Source: Candidatus Calditenuaceae archaeon JGI OTU-3
GTDB taxonomy: Archaea > Thermoproteota > Nitrososphaeria_A > Caldarchaeales > Calditenuaceae
Direction: 5' to 3'
Length of the DNA: 11,393 nucleotides
Assembly: GCA_000494185.1 (NCBI GenBank)
Contig: AWOC01000027.1
Span: 2,035 to 13,427, forward strand
Part shown: one piece after another, positions 1-6,299 of the stretch
Numbering within the stretch: position 1 is the first letter of the stretch
How the letters are laid out: each line of letters starts with the position of its first letter
Notes under the pieces: model-generated
The model's database searches: none
The model's input: the letters and a program-made list of their open reading frames with translations, nothing else
What the model was told of the DNA's origin: nothing
Translations under genes and position numbers: made by a program

Positions 1-237
1 ATCCTCGGCTACATCGTCTATCAGCTCTCGAGAGTGAACAGAAGTGGAGTCTCGCCCTACACCGGGTATGTGTTTTTGGGGTTCATAATGTTGCTGGCGA
101 GCCACCTATTATTCCTCGCCACGCCCCTCTCCCTACTCTTCTACTTAGCAGCCCACACACTGCAGATGTTCTCCTTCCTGCTCTTGCTCGCCTCAATGTT
201 GACGGTGTTATTGCATGGTAAAAGACTACAGATCTAA
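1..237 (+). CDS. C-terminal part of a small polytopic membrane protein (5' end outside window)
   Basis: The frame is open from the first base and ends with TAA at 235-237, so this is the last 78 residues of a longer protein. The visible part has the end of one hydrophobic segment (residues 1-9), a short charged loop (RVNRSG), then two strongly hydrophobic helices at about 22-41 and 45-71, and a short basic tail (HGKRLQI). The basic tail suggests a cytoplasmic C terminus. Histidines sit in or near the membrane segments (SHLLF, AHTLQ). I do not recognise the family. The stop lies inside the next gene, a winged-helix protein, with a 23-nt overlap, so the two are probably co-transcribed and translationally coupled. 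Many archaea pair a small membrane protein with a winged-helix regulator; whether this membrane protein senses anything is inference. Confidence 0.6.
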   Translation: MLGYIVYQLSRVNRSGVSPYTGYVFLGFIMLLASHLLFLATPLSLLFYLAAHTLQMFSFLLLLASMLTVLLHGKRLQI

Positions 238-490
238 GGCAAGGATCTACGCGGATATTTTGGCCTCGGTGGCGTCTCAGGTTTACGCGAAGCCCACCAA
301 AATAATGCTAGACGCTAACCTTTCTTACGATCGCCTCTCGAGGTATTTGGAGACTCTTGTCGAGAAGGGTCTTCTCAAAAGGGTAGAGGGAGGCGAGAGG
401 CTTTACGTTATTACTGAAAAAGGCATGAAGTATCTCGCCGAGTTCAAGAGGTTCGAGGAGTTTGCAGCAGCCTTTGGGCTCCGGGTATAG
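215..490 (+). CDS. Small winged-helix DNA-binding protein (archaeal HTH_45-like)
   Basis: A 91-residue protein, probably a transcription regulator. Its layout matches small archaeal winged-helix proteins of the HTH_45 type: helix 1 (residues 7-23, IYADILASVA), a helix-turn-helix with the typical 'MLDANLSYDRLSRYLETLVEKG' style of sequence (about 31-53; short key parts LSYDRL and LVEKGLL), a beta wing (RVEGGERLYVITEKG, 56-70), and a last amphipathic helix (71-86) of the kind that forms dimers. The start is ATG at 215 with GGTG at 204-207 seven bases upstream, inside the preceding membrane-protein gene. The gene ends 2 nt from the convergent dehydrogenase gene. The target genes cannot be read from the sequence; its own locus, including the membrane protein, is a likely target. 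Fold assignment is fairly sure, role is inferred. Confidence 0.82.
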   Translation: MVKDYRSKARIYADILASVASQVYAKPTKIMLDANLSYDRLSRYLETLVEKGLLKRVEGGERLYVITEKGMKYLAEFKRFEEFAAAFGLRV

Positions 491-492
491 TC

Positions 493-2790
493 TTATCTGG
501 CGGAAGTTTTCTTGAGCTCTCTGACGATCTTTTCTGGGGTTATGGGGAGCTCTTTAATCCTCACTCCCGTCGCGTGTGCTATCGCGTTTGCTATAGCTGC
601 TGCAGCACCTATGATTGGGGGCTCGCCAAGCCCCTTCGCTCCCAAATTGTTGGCCAGCAGATCCTCAGGCTCGACGAATATCGCCTCGATCTCAGGCGTC
701 TCGAGGCTTGTCGGCAGGAGGTAGTCGGCTAGATTGGGGTTTAGGACGGCCCCCGTGTCCTGCTCCACAACTCTCTGCTCCAGCAGCGCGTATCCAAGGG
801 CTTGGACTACGCCTCCAGCTACCTGGCCCTCCGCCAACATCTTGTTGATTATTCTGCCGGAGTCGTGGGCAGAAACGATTCTCAGAACCCTAACCTTTCC
901 AGTCTCGACGTCGACCTCAACCTCGGCGAACTGGGCGGCGAAAGTCTCGATTGCCCTTCCATCGGGGTTTGGTCCCCGCGCGCCTCGACCTACGATCGCG
1001 AAGTCGCCCAGTCTCCGCAGCAGCTCATCAACCTTCATAGACCTCTCACCCCCTATGGTTTGAATCTGACCATCCTTTATCTCCAGTATCTCGAGGGGCG
1101 CGTCCAAGAACTGTGTGGCTATCTCAAGGAGCTGCATTTTGGCGTCAAATGCCGCGGCCCTCACCGCCGGCCCCATTGAGGCGAGGGTGCCGCTTCCGCC
1201 GCTTCCGGGTGAAAACAGTTCTAGGGCCGTGTCCCCGAGCAAGACGTTGACCCTTTCAACAGGTATTCCCAACTCCTCCGCAGCTATTTGGGCCAGTATG
1301 GTTCGAGTGCCTGTCCCTATGTCTTGAGTAGCTGTTAGCACTGTTACTGTTCCGTCTCGGTTGAGCTTGACCTCAGCGTAGGCTGGAGGGCCTCCCCCGC
1401 CCCACCATACGACGCTCGCCATCCCGACGCCTCGCATAGTCTTCCCGCTCCTCACAGGCGTCCTTAGTTTGCTCCACCCGAAGGCCTCAGCGCCAGCGAT
1501 GTAGGCCTCCCTTAACGCCTTAGAGGTGTATGGTACTCCAGTATCTGGCTCCGTCTCTGCATAGTTAGTGAGCCTTATGTCCAGCGGGTCCAGCCCTAGC
1601 TCCTCAGCCCCCATATCCATGACGGATTCCAACCCAAATGCCCCCTCGGTGAAGCCGGGCGCTCTCATGGCTGTGTGAGGTATAGTGTTTGTGAAGACGC
1701 CCCACTCAACCGTCTCGAGGTTAGGTATGTTGTAGAGCATCCGGTAGGGCCCACTTACGAGGGGAACCCAGCTGGCGTAAGCACCCAAGTTGATTATCGC
1801 CTCGAGTCTTAGAGCGACGAGCCTCCCGTCCCTCCTGAAACCGGCCTTAACCCTCTGAATAGAGGACGCCCTGCACCCCGACACGAGGTTCTCCTCCGTC
1901 CTGTCAAGGATCACCTTTACGGGCCTGCCTGTCGCCCTCGACGCGAGCGCTGCCATTACGGTGTGTTTACCTGGGTCAAACTTGGCACCAAAGCCACCCC
2001 CCATATACTCGCAGACTACCCGCACTGCCGATAGGGGTAGGGAGAATATCTCGCTAAGCCTCTGCCTCACGTTGTGAATAGCCTGTGTAGACTCCCAGAC
2101 CGTCAGACCCTGCGAGTGCCAATAAGCTACACACCCGTGTGTCTCTAAGGAGTTGTGTAGCACTGGACTTGTTCTGAACTCGTCCTCAATCACTACCGAG
2201 GCCTCCTGAAGCCCCTTCTCAGGGGATCCGCGACTATGTCGTGAAGGGCCGCCCCCGAAGACATTTCCACCCTCATGAATTTTTGGCGCTTCCTCCCGCA
2301 TCGCCTCCAAGGGGTCGACTACGTGAGGGAGGCGCTCGTACTCCACATAAATAGAGTCTAGCGCATCCTCCGCGATCGCCTCGTCCTCTGCGACCACGAA
2401 TGCGACCTCCTCGCCTGGGTACCTGAGGGTGGTATCCATTAGATAGCTCATTCCGGCGTGCCAGGGGATCTTTGGGGTGTTTAGATACGTGTAAACAGCC
2501 CTGACGCCTGGTATTCTCTCGGCACGAGACGTATCGATGCTCAGTATTCTCGCGTGGGGGTATGGGCAGCGGAGAAACCTGCCGACAAGCATGCCTGGAA
2601 GCGCGACATCCACGGTATAGATTGCTCGACCCGTGACCTTTGCTGGCCCGTCAATAGCCCTCACCCTACCGCCGACGTAGTTGAAGCGTTGTTCCCGCCT
2701 CCATGGCTTAACGCGCTCCTCCTCTTCGGCGACATACTCCTCGCGCCATCTACCTTCTATCTCAGCCCGCGTCTTTCTCAGCCTTACCAT
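493..2790 (-). CDS. Molybdopterin-binding large subunit, xanthine/aldehyde dehydrogenase family
   Basis: A 765-residue molybdenum hydroxylase large subunit. Residues 38-160 form the a/b hammerhead domain (VGGRVRAIDGPAKVTGRAIYT, then LPGMLVGRFLRCPYPHARI). The rest is the cofactor-binding part: GGGFGAK (264-270), the active-site loop AMRAPGF (374-380), QDIGTGT (489-495), GSGGSGT (529-535), and GLGEPP (720-725), whose Glu723 matches the catalytic base of the family. The loop MRAPGF is not the AYxCSFR loop of form I carbon monoxide dehydrogenase, so xanthine, aldehyde or another hydroxylation substrate is more likely; the exact substrate is unknown. A charged extension of about 37 residues precedes the conserved start; the ATG at 2790 is supported by a TATA-like box 27 nt upstream. 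The usual FAD and 2Fe-2S subunit genes are absent on both sides. It is divergent from the CoA operon. Confidence 0.9.
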   Translation of the reverse strand: MVRLRKTRAEIEGRWREEYVAEEEERVKPWRREQRFNYVGGRVRAIDGPAKVTGRAIYTVDVALPGMLVGRFLRCPYPHARILSIDTSRAERIPGVRAVYTYLNTPKIPWHAGMSYLMDTTLRYPGEEVAFVVAEDEAIAEDALDSIYVEYERLPHVVDPLEAMREEAPKIHEGGNVFGGGPSRHSRGSPEKGLQEASVVIEDEFRTSPVLHNSLETHGCVAYWHSQGLTVWESTQAIHNVRQRLSEIFSLPLSAVRVVCEYMGGGFGAKFDPGKHTVMAALASRATGRPVKVILDRTEENLVSGCRASSIQRVKAGFRRDGRLVALRLEAIINLGAYASWVPLVSGPYRMLYNIPNLETVEWGVFTNTIPHTAMRAPGFTEGAFGLESVMDMGAEELGLDPLDIRLTNYAETEPDTGVPYTSKALREAYIAGAEAFGWSKLRTPVRSGKTMRGVGMASVVWWGGGGPPAYAEVKLNRDGTVTVLTATQDIGTGTRTILAQIAAEELGIPVERVNVLLGDTALELFSPGSGGSGTLASMGPAVRAAAFDAKMQLLEIATQFLDAPLEILEIKDGQIQTIGGERSMKVDELLRRLGDFAIVGRGARGPNPDGRAIETFAAQFAEVEVDVETGKVRVLRIVSAHDSGRIINKMLAEGQVAGGVVQALGYALLEQRVVEQDTGAVLNPNLADYLLPTSLETPEIEAIFVEPEDLLANNLGAKGLGEPPIIGAAAAIANAIAHATGVRIKELPITPEKIVRELKKTSAR

Positions 2791-2811
2791 GACGCACCAA
2801 CAGATGACTGA

Positions 2812-2822
2812 CTAATTATAAG
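2812..2822 (-). promoter_or_regulatory. TATA-like box of the molybdenum hydroxylase gene
   Basis: On the minus strand this reads CTTATAATTAG, preceded by an A-rich stretch (ACAAAAC) that could be a BRE. Its centre is about 27 nt from the ATG at 2790, which is the usual TATA-to-start distance in archaea. No Shine-Dalgarno sequence precedes the ATG. The transcript is therefore probably leaderless. Positional evidence only. Confidence 0.6.
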
Positions 2823-2837
2823 GTTTTGTGTGCCCCT

Positions 2838-2874
2838 GTAGTTTCTGGCCTACGGAGTGCATTATGTCGTGCAC
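2838..2874. repeat. Two short inverted repeats in the divergent promoter region (candidate operator)
   Basis: The region between the divergent starts (2791-2906) holds GTAG-N8-CTAC (2838-2853) and GTGCA-N8-TGCAC (2857-2874). Both have an 8-base spacer and their centres are 20 bases apart, about two helical turns, just upstream of the pok TATA-like box. That spacing is what a dimeric regulator bound on one face would show. Short repeats like these arise by chance, so this is a suggestion only. Confidence 0.25.
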
Positions 2875-2877
2875 GTC

Positions 2878-2886
2878 CTTATGTAG
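2878..2886 (+). promoter_or_regulatory. Weak TATA-like box of the CoA operon
   Basis: CTTATGTAG is centred about 25 nt before the pok ATG at 2907, the spacing expected for a leaderless archaeal transcript. The bases between are C-rich (CCCACCCCACC) with no Shine-Dalgarno match to the plus strand. The box departs from the TTTATATA consensus, so the promoter may be weak or need an activator. Confidence 0.45.
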
Positions 2887-2906
2887 CCGGCCCACCCCAC
2901 CTATAG

Positions 2907-3782
2907 ATGGATGTAGAGTTGCCGATCGAGGTGCCGCTACATTTAACGGGATTCTTCTACCCCATCTACACAAGCGACCCCCACACAACGGGGTCCATAG
3001 GAGCCGGAGTCGTCATCACGCCCGGCCTCGTCTGCAACATAAGGAGAGATCATCGGGGAATCACTTTCAACGGCGTGGCGTTGAAGGCCGGCCCAGCGAT
3101 CGAGCTTTACAAGAACCTTAGACAACCACTAGGCATCGAGCTGCAAGGCGACTGCGCCCCCGGAGCCGGCTATGCTTTTAGCGCCGCCTCGGCCCTCGCT
3201 GCAGGCTCGGCCCTAGTTGCATCGGGTATGGCAACCCCCCTAGAGGTGGCCCGTATGGCGCACGTGATTGAAGTCCAGCATGGAACGGGCCTAGGTGATA
3301 TCTTAGCGATTTGGGAGGGTGGTGGTCTCACGATTAGGACTAGGGCCGGGGCCCCGGGGGTAGGTAGCGCTGAGAGCGTGGGGGCTGAGGAGAAGGTGGT
3401 TGTTCTGACGACCGAGCTTGGCACAATGTCCACCAGACAGTTCCTCTCCGACCACCTCGACAGGATAATGAGTCTGGGGCGAAGGCTTTATGAGAGATTC
3501 ATCGCTGACCCTAGCTTGAGCCTCTTTCTCGAGCTCTCCGAGAGTTTCTCGAGGGAGCTCGGGCTTGTAGATGAGAAGATTCTGGACGTGGTAAGGAGAC
3601 TCTCGCCTCGCATCTTGGGGTGGTACGTGAAGAAACGCGTGCTAGTCGTGGTGGCCGAACAAGAGTGGGCGGTAGACGTAGCAAAGACTATAGAAGAGTC
3701 TATCAATAAGGCCAGATGGTTTAGACTCGGTGGCGCAGGTTGGAAGAAATCCCTCGAGACCATCCGAGATACGTCTCGCTAA
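2907..3782 (+). CDS. pok: Pantoate kinase (PoK), GHMP kinase family
   Basis: Phosphorylates pantoate with ATP to 4-phosphopantoate, the archaeal replacement for the first half of the bacterial pantothenate synthetase/pantothenate kinase route. The 291-residue length fits the family. Visible features are the N-terminal LHLTGFFYPI strand, GSIGAG (29-34), the GHMP phosphate-binding loop CAPGAGYAFSAAS (83-95), and AHVIEVQHGTGLGDI (118-132). From memory of mutational work on the Thermococcus enzyme, its Ser104, Glu134, Asp143, His131 and Arg155 would correspond here to Ser92, Glu122, Asp131, His119 and Arg144, all present; the nearly constant offset supports this mapping. First gene of the operon, ATG at 2907 placed 25 nt after a TATA-like box, so probably leaderless. 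Its last 43 nt overlap the start of pps, which makes the next enzyme. Cytoplasmic. Confidence 0.95.
   Translation: MDVELPIEVPLHLTGFFYPIYTSDPHTTGSIGAGVVITPGLVCNIRRDHRGITFNGVALKAGPAIELYKNLRQPLGIELQGDCAPGAGYAFSAASALAAGSALVASGMATPLEVARMAHVIEVQHGTGLGDILAIWEGGGLTIRTRAGAPGVGSAESVGAEEKVVVLTTELGTMSTRQFLSDHLDRIMSLGRRLYERFIADPSLSLFLELSESFSRELGLVDEKILDVVRRLSPRILGWYVKKRVLVVVAEQEWAVDVAKTIEESINKARWFRLGGAGWKKSLETIRDTSR
3729..3733 (+). promoter_or_regulatory. Shine-Dalgarno site that fixes the TTG start of pps
   Basis: GGTGG lies 6 nt before the TTG at 3740 and can pair with the archaeal 16S rRNA 3' end. It sits inside the pok coding region and supports the TTG rather than the in-frame ATG at 3782, which has no comparable site. 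Confidence 0.55.
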
Positions 3783-4519
3783 TGATTAGGAAAAGACTGG
3801 TGGAAGGATTTAGGGCAGGGATCGTAGTGCCCGAGGGCCTCTTAGCCCATGGGAGGGGTGAAGCCCTAGACTATATTCTTGGAGAGGAGACCCAGCCTCC
3901 TGCGCAGCAGGCCGTTAAGGCTGCCGCGGCCCTCATGCTTTCTTCTCAACACCCCGTTATCTCCGTGAACGGGAACACGGCAGCTTTAGCCGTCGACGAG
4001 ATAGTGAGGCTTAGCAAGCTAGTTCCGGCCAAAATAGAGGTGAACCTTTTCCACCGAAGCGGCGAAAGGATCTCAAAGATTAAACAGCTCCTCGAGAGCC
4101 ATGGAGCAGCTGATGTGCTGGGAGACGATGAGCTGGTCGAGATTCCCGGACTCAGTAGCCTCAGGAGGCTCGTCTCTAGGAGAGGCATCTTCGCTGCAGA
4201 CTGTGTCCTAGTCCCCCTAGAGGACGGGGATAGGGCTGAGAAACTGGTCTCTATGGGCAAGAAGATAATCGCGATAGATCTGAACCCGTTCTCGCGCACG
4301 TCTCGCGCGGCCACCATAACCATAGTGGACAACGTGGTGCGAGCCATGCCCAGCCTGTGTCGAGCCGTTGAAGAACTGAAGGGGCTGGACCACGAAGCAC
4401 TCCAAGCTATTTATAAGGGGTTCAACAACCAAGAGAACTTGGCGAGGATGATAGAACTCATATTGAGGCGTCTTGAAAGGTTAGCGGGGCTGGATGGGCT
4501 GAAATGGGGAGCCGCCTAA
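3740..4519 (+). CDS. pps: Phosphopantothenate synthetase (4-phosphopantoate--beta-alanine ligase)
   Basis: Joins 4-phosphopantoate to beta-alanine with ATP to give 4'-phosphopantothenate, the archaeal route that bypasses free pantothenate. The 259 residues carry the family's conserved blocks: IPRDHPRYVSL (4-14), LLAHGRGEALDY (34-45), SVNGNTAAL (75-83), NLFHRS (102-107), VPLEDGDR (158-165), DLNPFSRTSR (180-189) and TIVDNVVRA (194-202). The block IPrdHPRY is conserved at the extreme N terminus of family members, so the real start is the TTG at 3740 and not the ATG at 3782 that overlaps the pok stop codon. This makes a 43-nt overlap with pok, and suggests translational coupling. The 3' end overlaps panB by 16 nt. 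The beta-alanine-making enzyme is not in the window. Confidence 0.95.
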   Translation: MEEIPRDHPRYVSLMIRKRLVEGFRAGIVVPEGLLAHGRGEALDYILGEETQPPAQQAVKAAAALMLSSQHPVISVNGNTAALAVDEIVRLSKLVPAKIEVNLFHRSGERISKIKQLLESHGAADVLGDDELVEIPGLSSLRRLVSRRGIFAADCVLVPLEDGDRAEKLVSMGKKIIAIDLNPFSRTSRAATITIVDNVVRAMPSLCRAVEELKGLDHEALQAIYKGFNNQENLARMIELILRRLERLAGLDGLKWGAA

Positions 4520-5361
4520 CCGCCAGGGACATAGTGCAGATGAAGAAGAAGGGCAAGAAGATCTCGATGCTGACGGCATACGACTATGCGTTCGCAAGGA
4601 TAGTCGACCAGGCGGGAATCGACATCATACTTGTCGGGGACTCGGCCTCCATGGTCATGATGGGCTATAAGGACACGAGATTTATAACTCTGGGCGAGAT
4701 GATAACGTTCTGCAAGTCTGTCTCGCGAGGCGTTGAGAGGGCTATGGTTGTAGGCGACATGCCATTTATGTCGTATCAGTCTTCGAGGGAGGATGCGGTG
4801 AAGAACGCGGGGCTCCTAGTTAAGAAGGGAATGGTCGACGCTGTCAAGCTTGAGGGCGGGGAAGAGATGGCGGACAAAGTCAGAGCAATAGTTAATGCAG
4901 GAATACCCGTGATGGGCCACATAGGCTTGACGCCACAGAGCGCCGCGATGACGAGGGGATATAGGCTCACCGCAAAGACGGCGGAAGAGGGGCTCAAACT
5001 CGTGAGGGACGCCGAGTCCCTTCAAGAGGCGGGGGCATTCGCCATAGTCCTCGAATACGTGACATCGGAGGTGGCTGAACAAATAACTCGGCAGCTCGAT
5101 ATACCGACAATAGGCATAGGCTCCGGACCTTCCTGCGACGGGCAGGTCCTAGTGCTGCACGACCTGCTCGGCCTATACGAGAACTCGCCCCCATTCTCGA
5201 AGAGATATGTCGACCTCATGCCCCAGGTCAGAGCTGCCATCGAAAAGTATAGGCAGGAGGTTATTGAAGGGGTCTTCCCGGGGGAGGAGCACACGAGGCA
5301 TATGGAGCCCGGAGAGCTTAAGGAATTCCTTGACCGTCTAGAAAGAAGGAGAAGCGGTTGA
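4504..5361 (+). CDS. panB: 3-methyl-2-oxobutanoate hydroxymethyltransferase (ketopantoate hydroxymethyltransferase)
   Basis: Transfers a hydroxymethyl group from a methylene-folate-type carrier to 2-oxoisovalerate, giving ketopantoate; first committed step of CoA synthesis. A 285-residue (beta/alpha)8 enzyme. Metal and substrate residues known from E. coli are present: Asp46 in VGDS (44-47), Asp85 in GDMPF (84-88), Lys115 and Glu117 in VKLEGG, and the catalytic Glu184 in IVLE (181-184). Other family blocks are MLTAYDYAFARIVDQAGID (22-40), MGHIGLTPQS (137-146), PTIGIGSGP (201-209), CDGQVLVLHDLLGL (211-224) and FPGEEH (258-263). Odd points: Cys70 where the family usually has His (usual pattern yHtkaV, here FCKSV), and RGY (151-153) where GGY is usual. 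Start ATG at 4504 overlaps pps by 16 nt without a clear Shine-Dalgarno site; the stop overlaps the panE start as TTGA. Confidence 0.97.
   Translation: MGSRLTARDIVQMKKKGKKISMLTAYDYAFARIVDQAGIDIILVGDSASMVMMGYKDTRFITLGEMITFCKSVSRGVERAMVVGDMPFMSYQSSREDAVKNAGLLVKKGMVDAVKLEGGEEMADKVRAIVNAGIPVMGHIGLTPQSAAMTRGYRLTAKTAEEGLKLVRDAESLQEAGAFAIVLEYVTSEVAEQITRQLDIPTIGIGSGPSCDGQVLVLHDLLGLYENSPPFSKRYVDLMPQVRAAIEKYRQEVIEGVFPGEEHTRHMEPGELKEFLDRLERRRSG
5345..5351 (+). promoter_or_regulatory. Shine-Dalgarno site for the TTG start of panE
   Basis: GAAGGAG lies 6 nt before the TTG at 5358, inside the end of panB. It makes the TTG, overlapping the panB stop as TTGA, the natural start and points to termination-reinitiation coupling. 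Confidence 0.6.
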
Positions 5362-6299
5362 GGATAGTGGTGGCTGGGGCTGGCGCATTAGGTTTGCTAT
5401 TTGGGGGAATATTGTGGCTGAATGGGGGAAACGTTGTCCTGTTTACGAGGAGAAGGGAAGCCGCCGAAGCCATCTCCAAGGAGGGCATCCTATTAGAGAG
5501 TGAGGACGGCGTACAGCAGGCTCGTCCACAATGCACAACGGAGCCTGCCCAGCTAGGCGACGCCTCCCTCACAATCTTATGTGTAAAGTCCTACGACACC
5601 GAGGCTGTGGCACGGATGCTCTACCCGCATCTCCCCCACCATTCTTTGATACTCACCGTGCAGAATGGTCTGGGCAACGTTGAGAGCCTTGTACAGATCT
5701 TTGGGAAGAAGAGGGTCATAGGAGGCTACACTACATACGCCTCCACGCTCGTTGGCATAAACAGAGTCTACCAAGCCTATAGAGGATTAACAGTCATCGG
5801 TCGCCATCCCCTGACAGAGACACGCTTAGCAGACATATCCATGGTCGCCGAGGAGCTTGCCAGGCATGGAATAAGGACTCTACACGTAGACGACATATAT
5901 CCAGAGCTCCTCAGGAAGCTGGCGGTTAACGCCGTGATAAACCCGTTAACGGCCATACTACGCGTACGAAACGGCGAGATTGCAGAGAACCCTTCAATCA
6001 GACCCATCGTCGAGCGGGTGCTTGAGGAGTGTGTGATAGCGATTAAGAGGCTAGGAGCCGTCATGAGTATCGAGGAATTGCGGCAGATCGTGGACGAAGT
6101 GGCGAGGGCTACTGCTCGAAATAGGTCCTCGATGCTTCAGGACATTGAAAGAGGACGGCCGACCGAGATCGACTATATCAACGGAGCCGTGGCGCGTGTC
6201 CTGAGGGAGGTTGGGCTGGAGTGGAGTGTTAATGAGGTGCTAACCGCCCTAGTTCATGGGTTGGAGTCCAGGAGGGCTGGCTATCGTGGAGACACTTGA
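5358..6299 (+). CDS. panE: 2-dehydropantoate 2-reductase (ketopantoate reductase)
   Basis: Reduces ketopantoate to pantoate with NAD(P)H. The 313-residue protein has the two-domain ketopantoate reductase layout: an N-terminal Rossmann domain opening with RIVVAGAGALGLLFG (GxGxxG at 7-12), QNGLGN (102-107) in the nucleotide/substrate cleft, and an all-helical C-terminal domain. The catalytic lysine corresponds to Lys187 in RKLAVNAVINPLTAI, with Asn191 and Asn195 following at the expected spacing; SSMLQDIERGRPTEIDYING (257-276) contains the Ser and Glu270 of the active site. It takes pantoate to the kinase made by the first gene of the operon. In Thermococcus this enzyme is known as a CoA feedback point; whether that applies here cannot be seen. 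TTG start, 4-nt overlap with panB and about 14-nt overlap with thiL. Confidence 0.94.
   Translation: MRIVVAGAGALGLLFGGILWLNGGNVVLFTRRREAAEAISKEGILLESEDGVQQARPQCTTEPAQLGDASLTILCVKSYDTEAVARMLYPHLPHHSLILTVQNGLGNVESLVQIFGKKRVIGGYTTYASTLVGINRVYQAYRGLTVIGRHPLTETRLADISMVAEELARHGIRTLHVDDIYPELLRKLAVNAVINPLTAILRVRNGEIAENPSIRPIVERVLEECVIAIKRLGAVMSIEELRQIVDEVARATARNRSSMLQDIERGRPTEIDYINGAVARVLREVGLEWSVNEVLTALVHGLESRRAGYRGDT
6271..6276 (+). promoter_or_regulatory. Shine-Dalgarno site for the GTG start of thiL
   Basis: GGAGGG lies 9 nt before the GTG at 6286 and is the strongest ribosome-binding match in the window. The in-frame ATG at 6256 has no such site and would add ten residues (MGWSPGGLAI) translated through this GGAGGG. 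Confidence 0.6.

Noticed and set aside
493..2790. Aerobic carbon monoxide dehydrogenase large subunit (coxL form I).
   Set aside because: The active-site loop is AMRAPGF and not AYxCSFR, and no coxM or coxS gene is adjacent.
3782..3784. ATG overlapping the pok stop codon as a start for phosphopantothenate synthetase.
   Set aside because: It would remove the conserved N-terminal block IPRDHPRY, and it lacks the Shine-Dalgarno site present before the TTG at 3740.
6256..6258. ATG as the start of thiL.
   Set aside because: No ribosome-binding site precedes it, while GGAGGG precedes the GTG at 6286. It stays possible but less likely.
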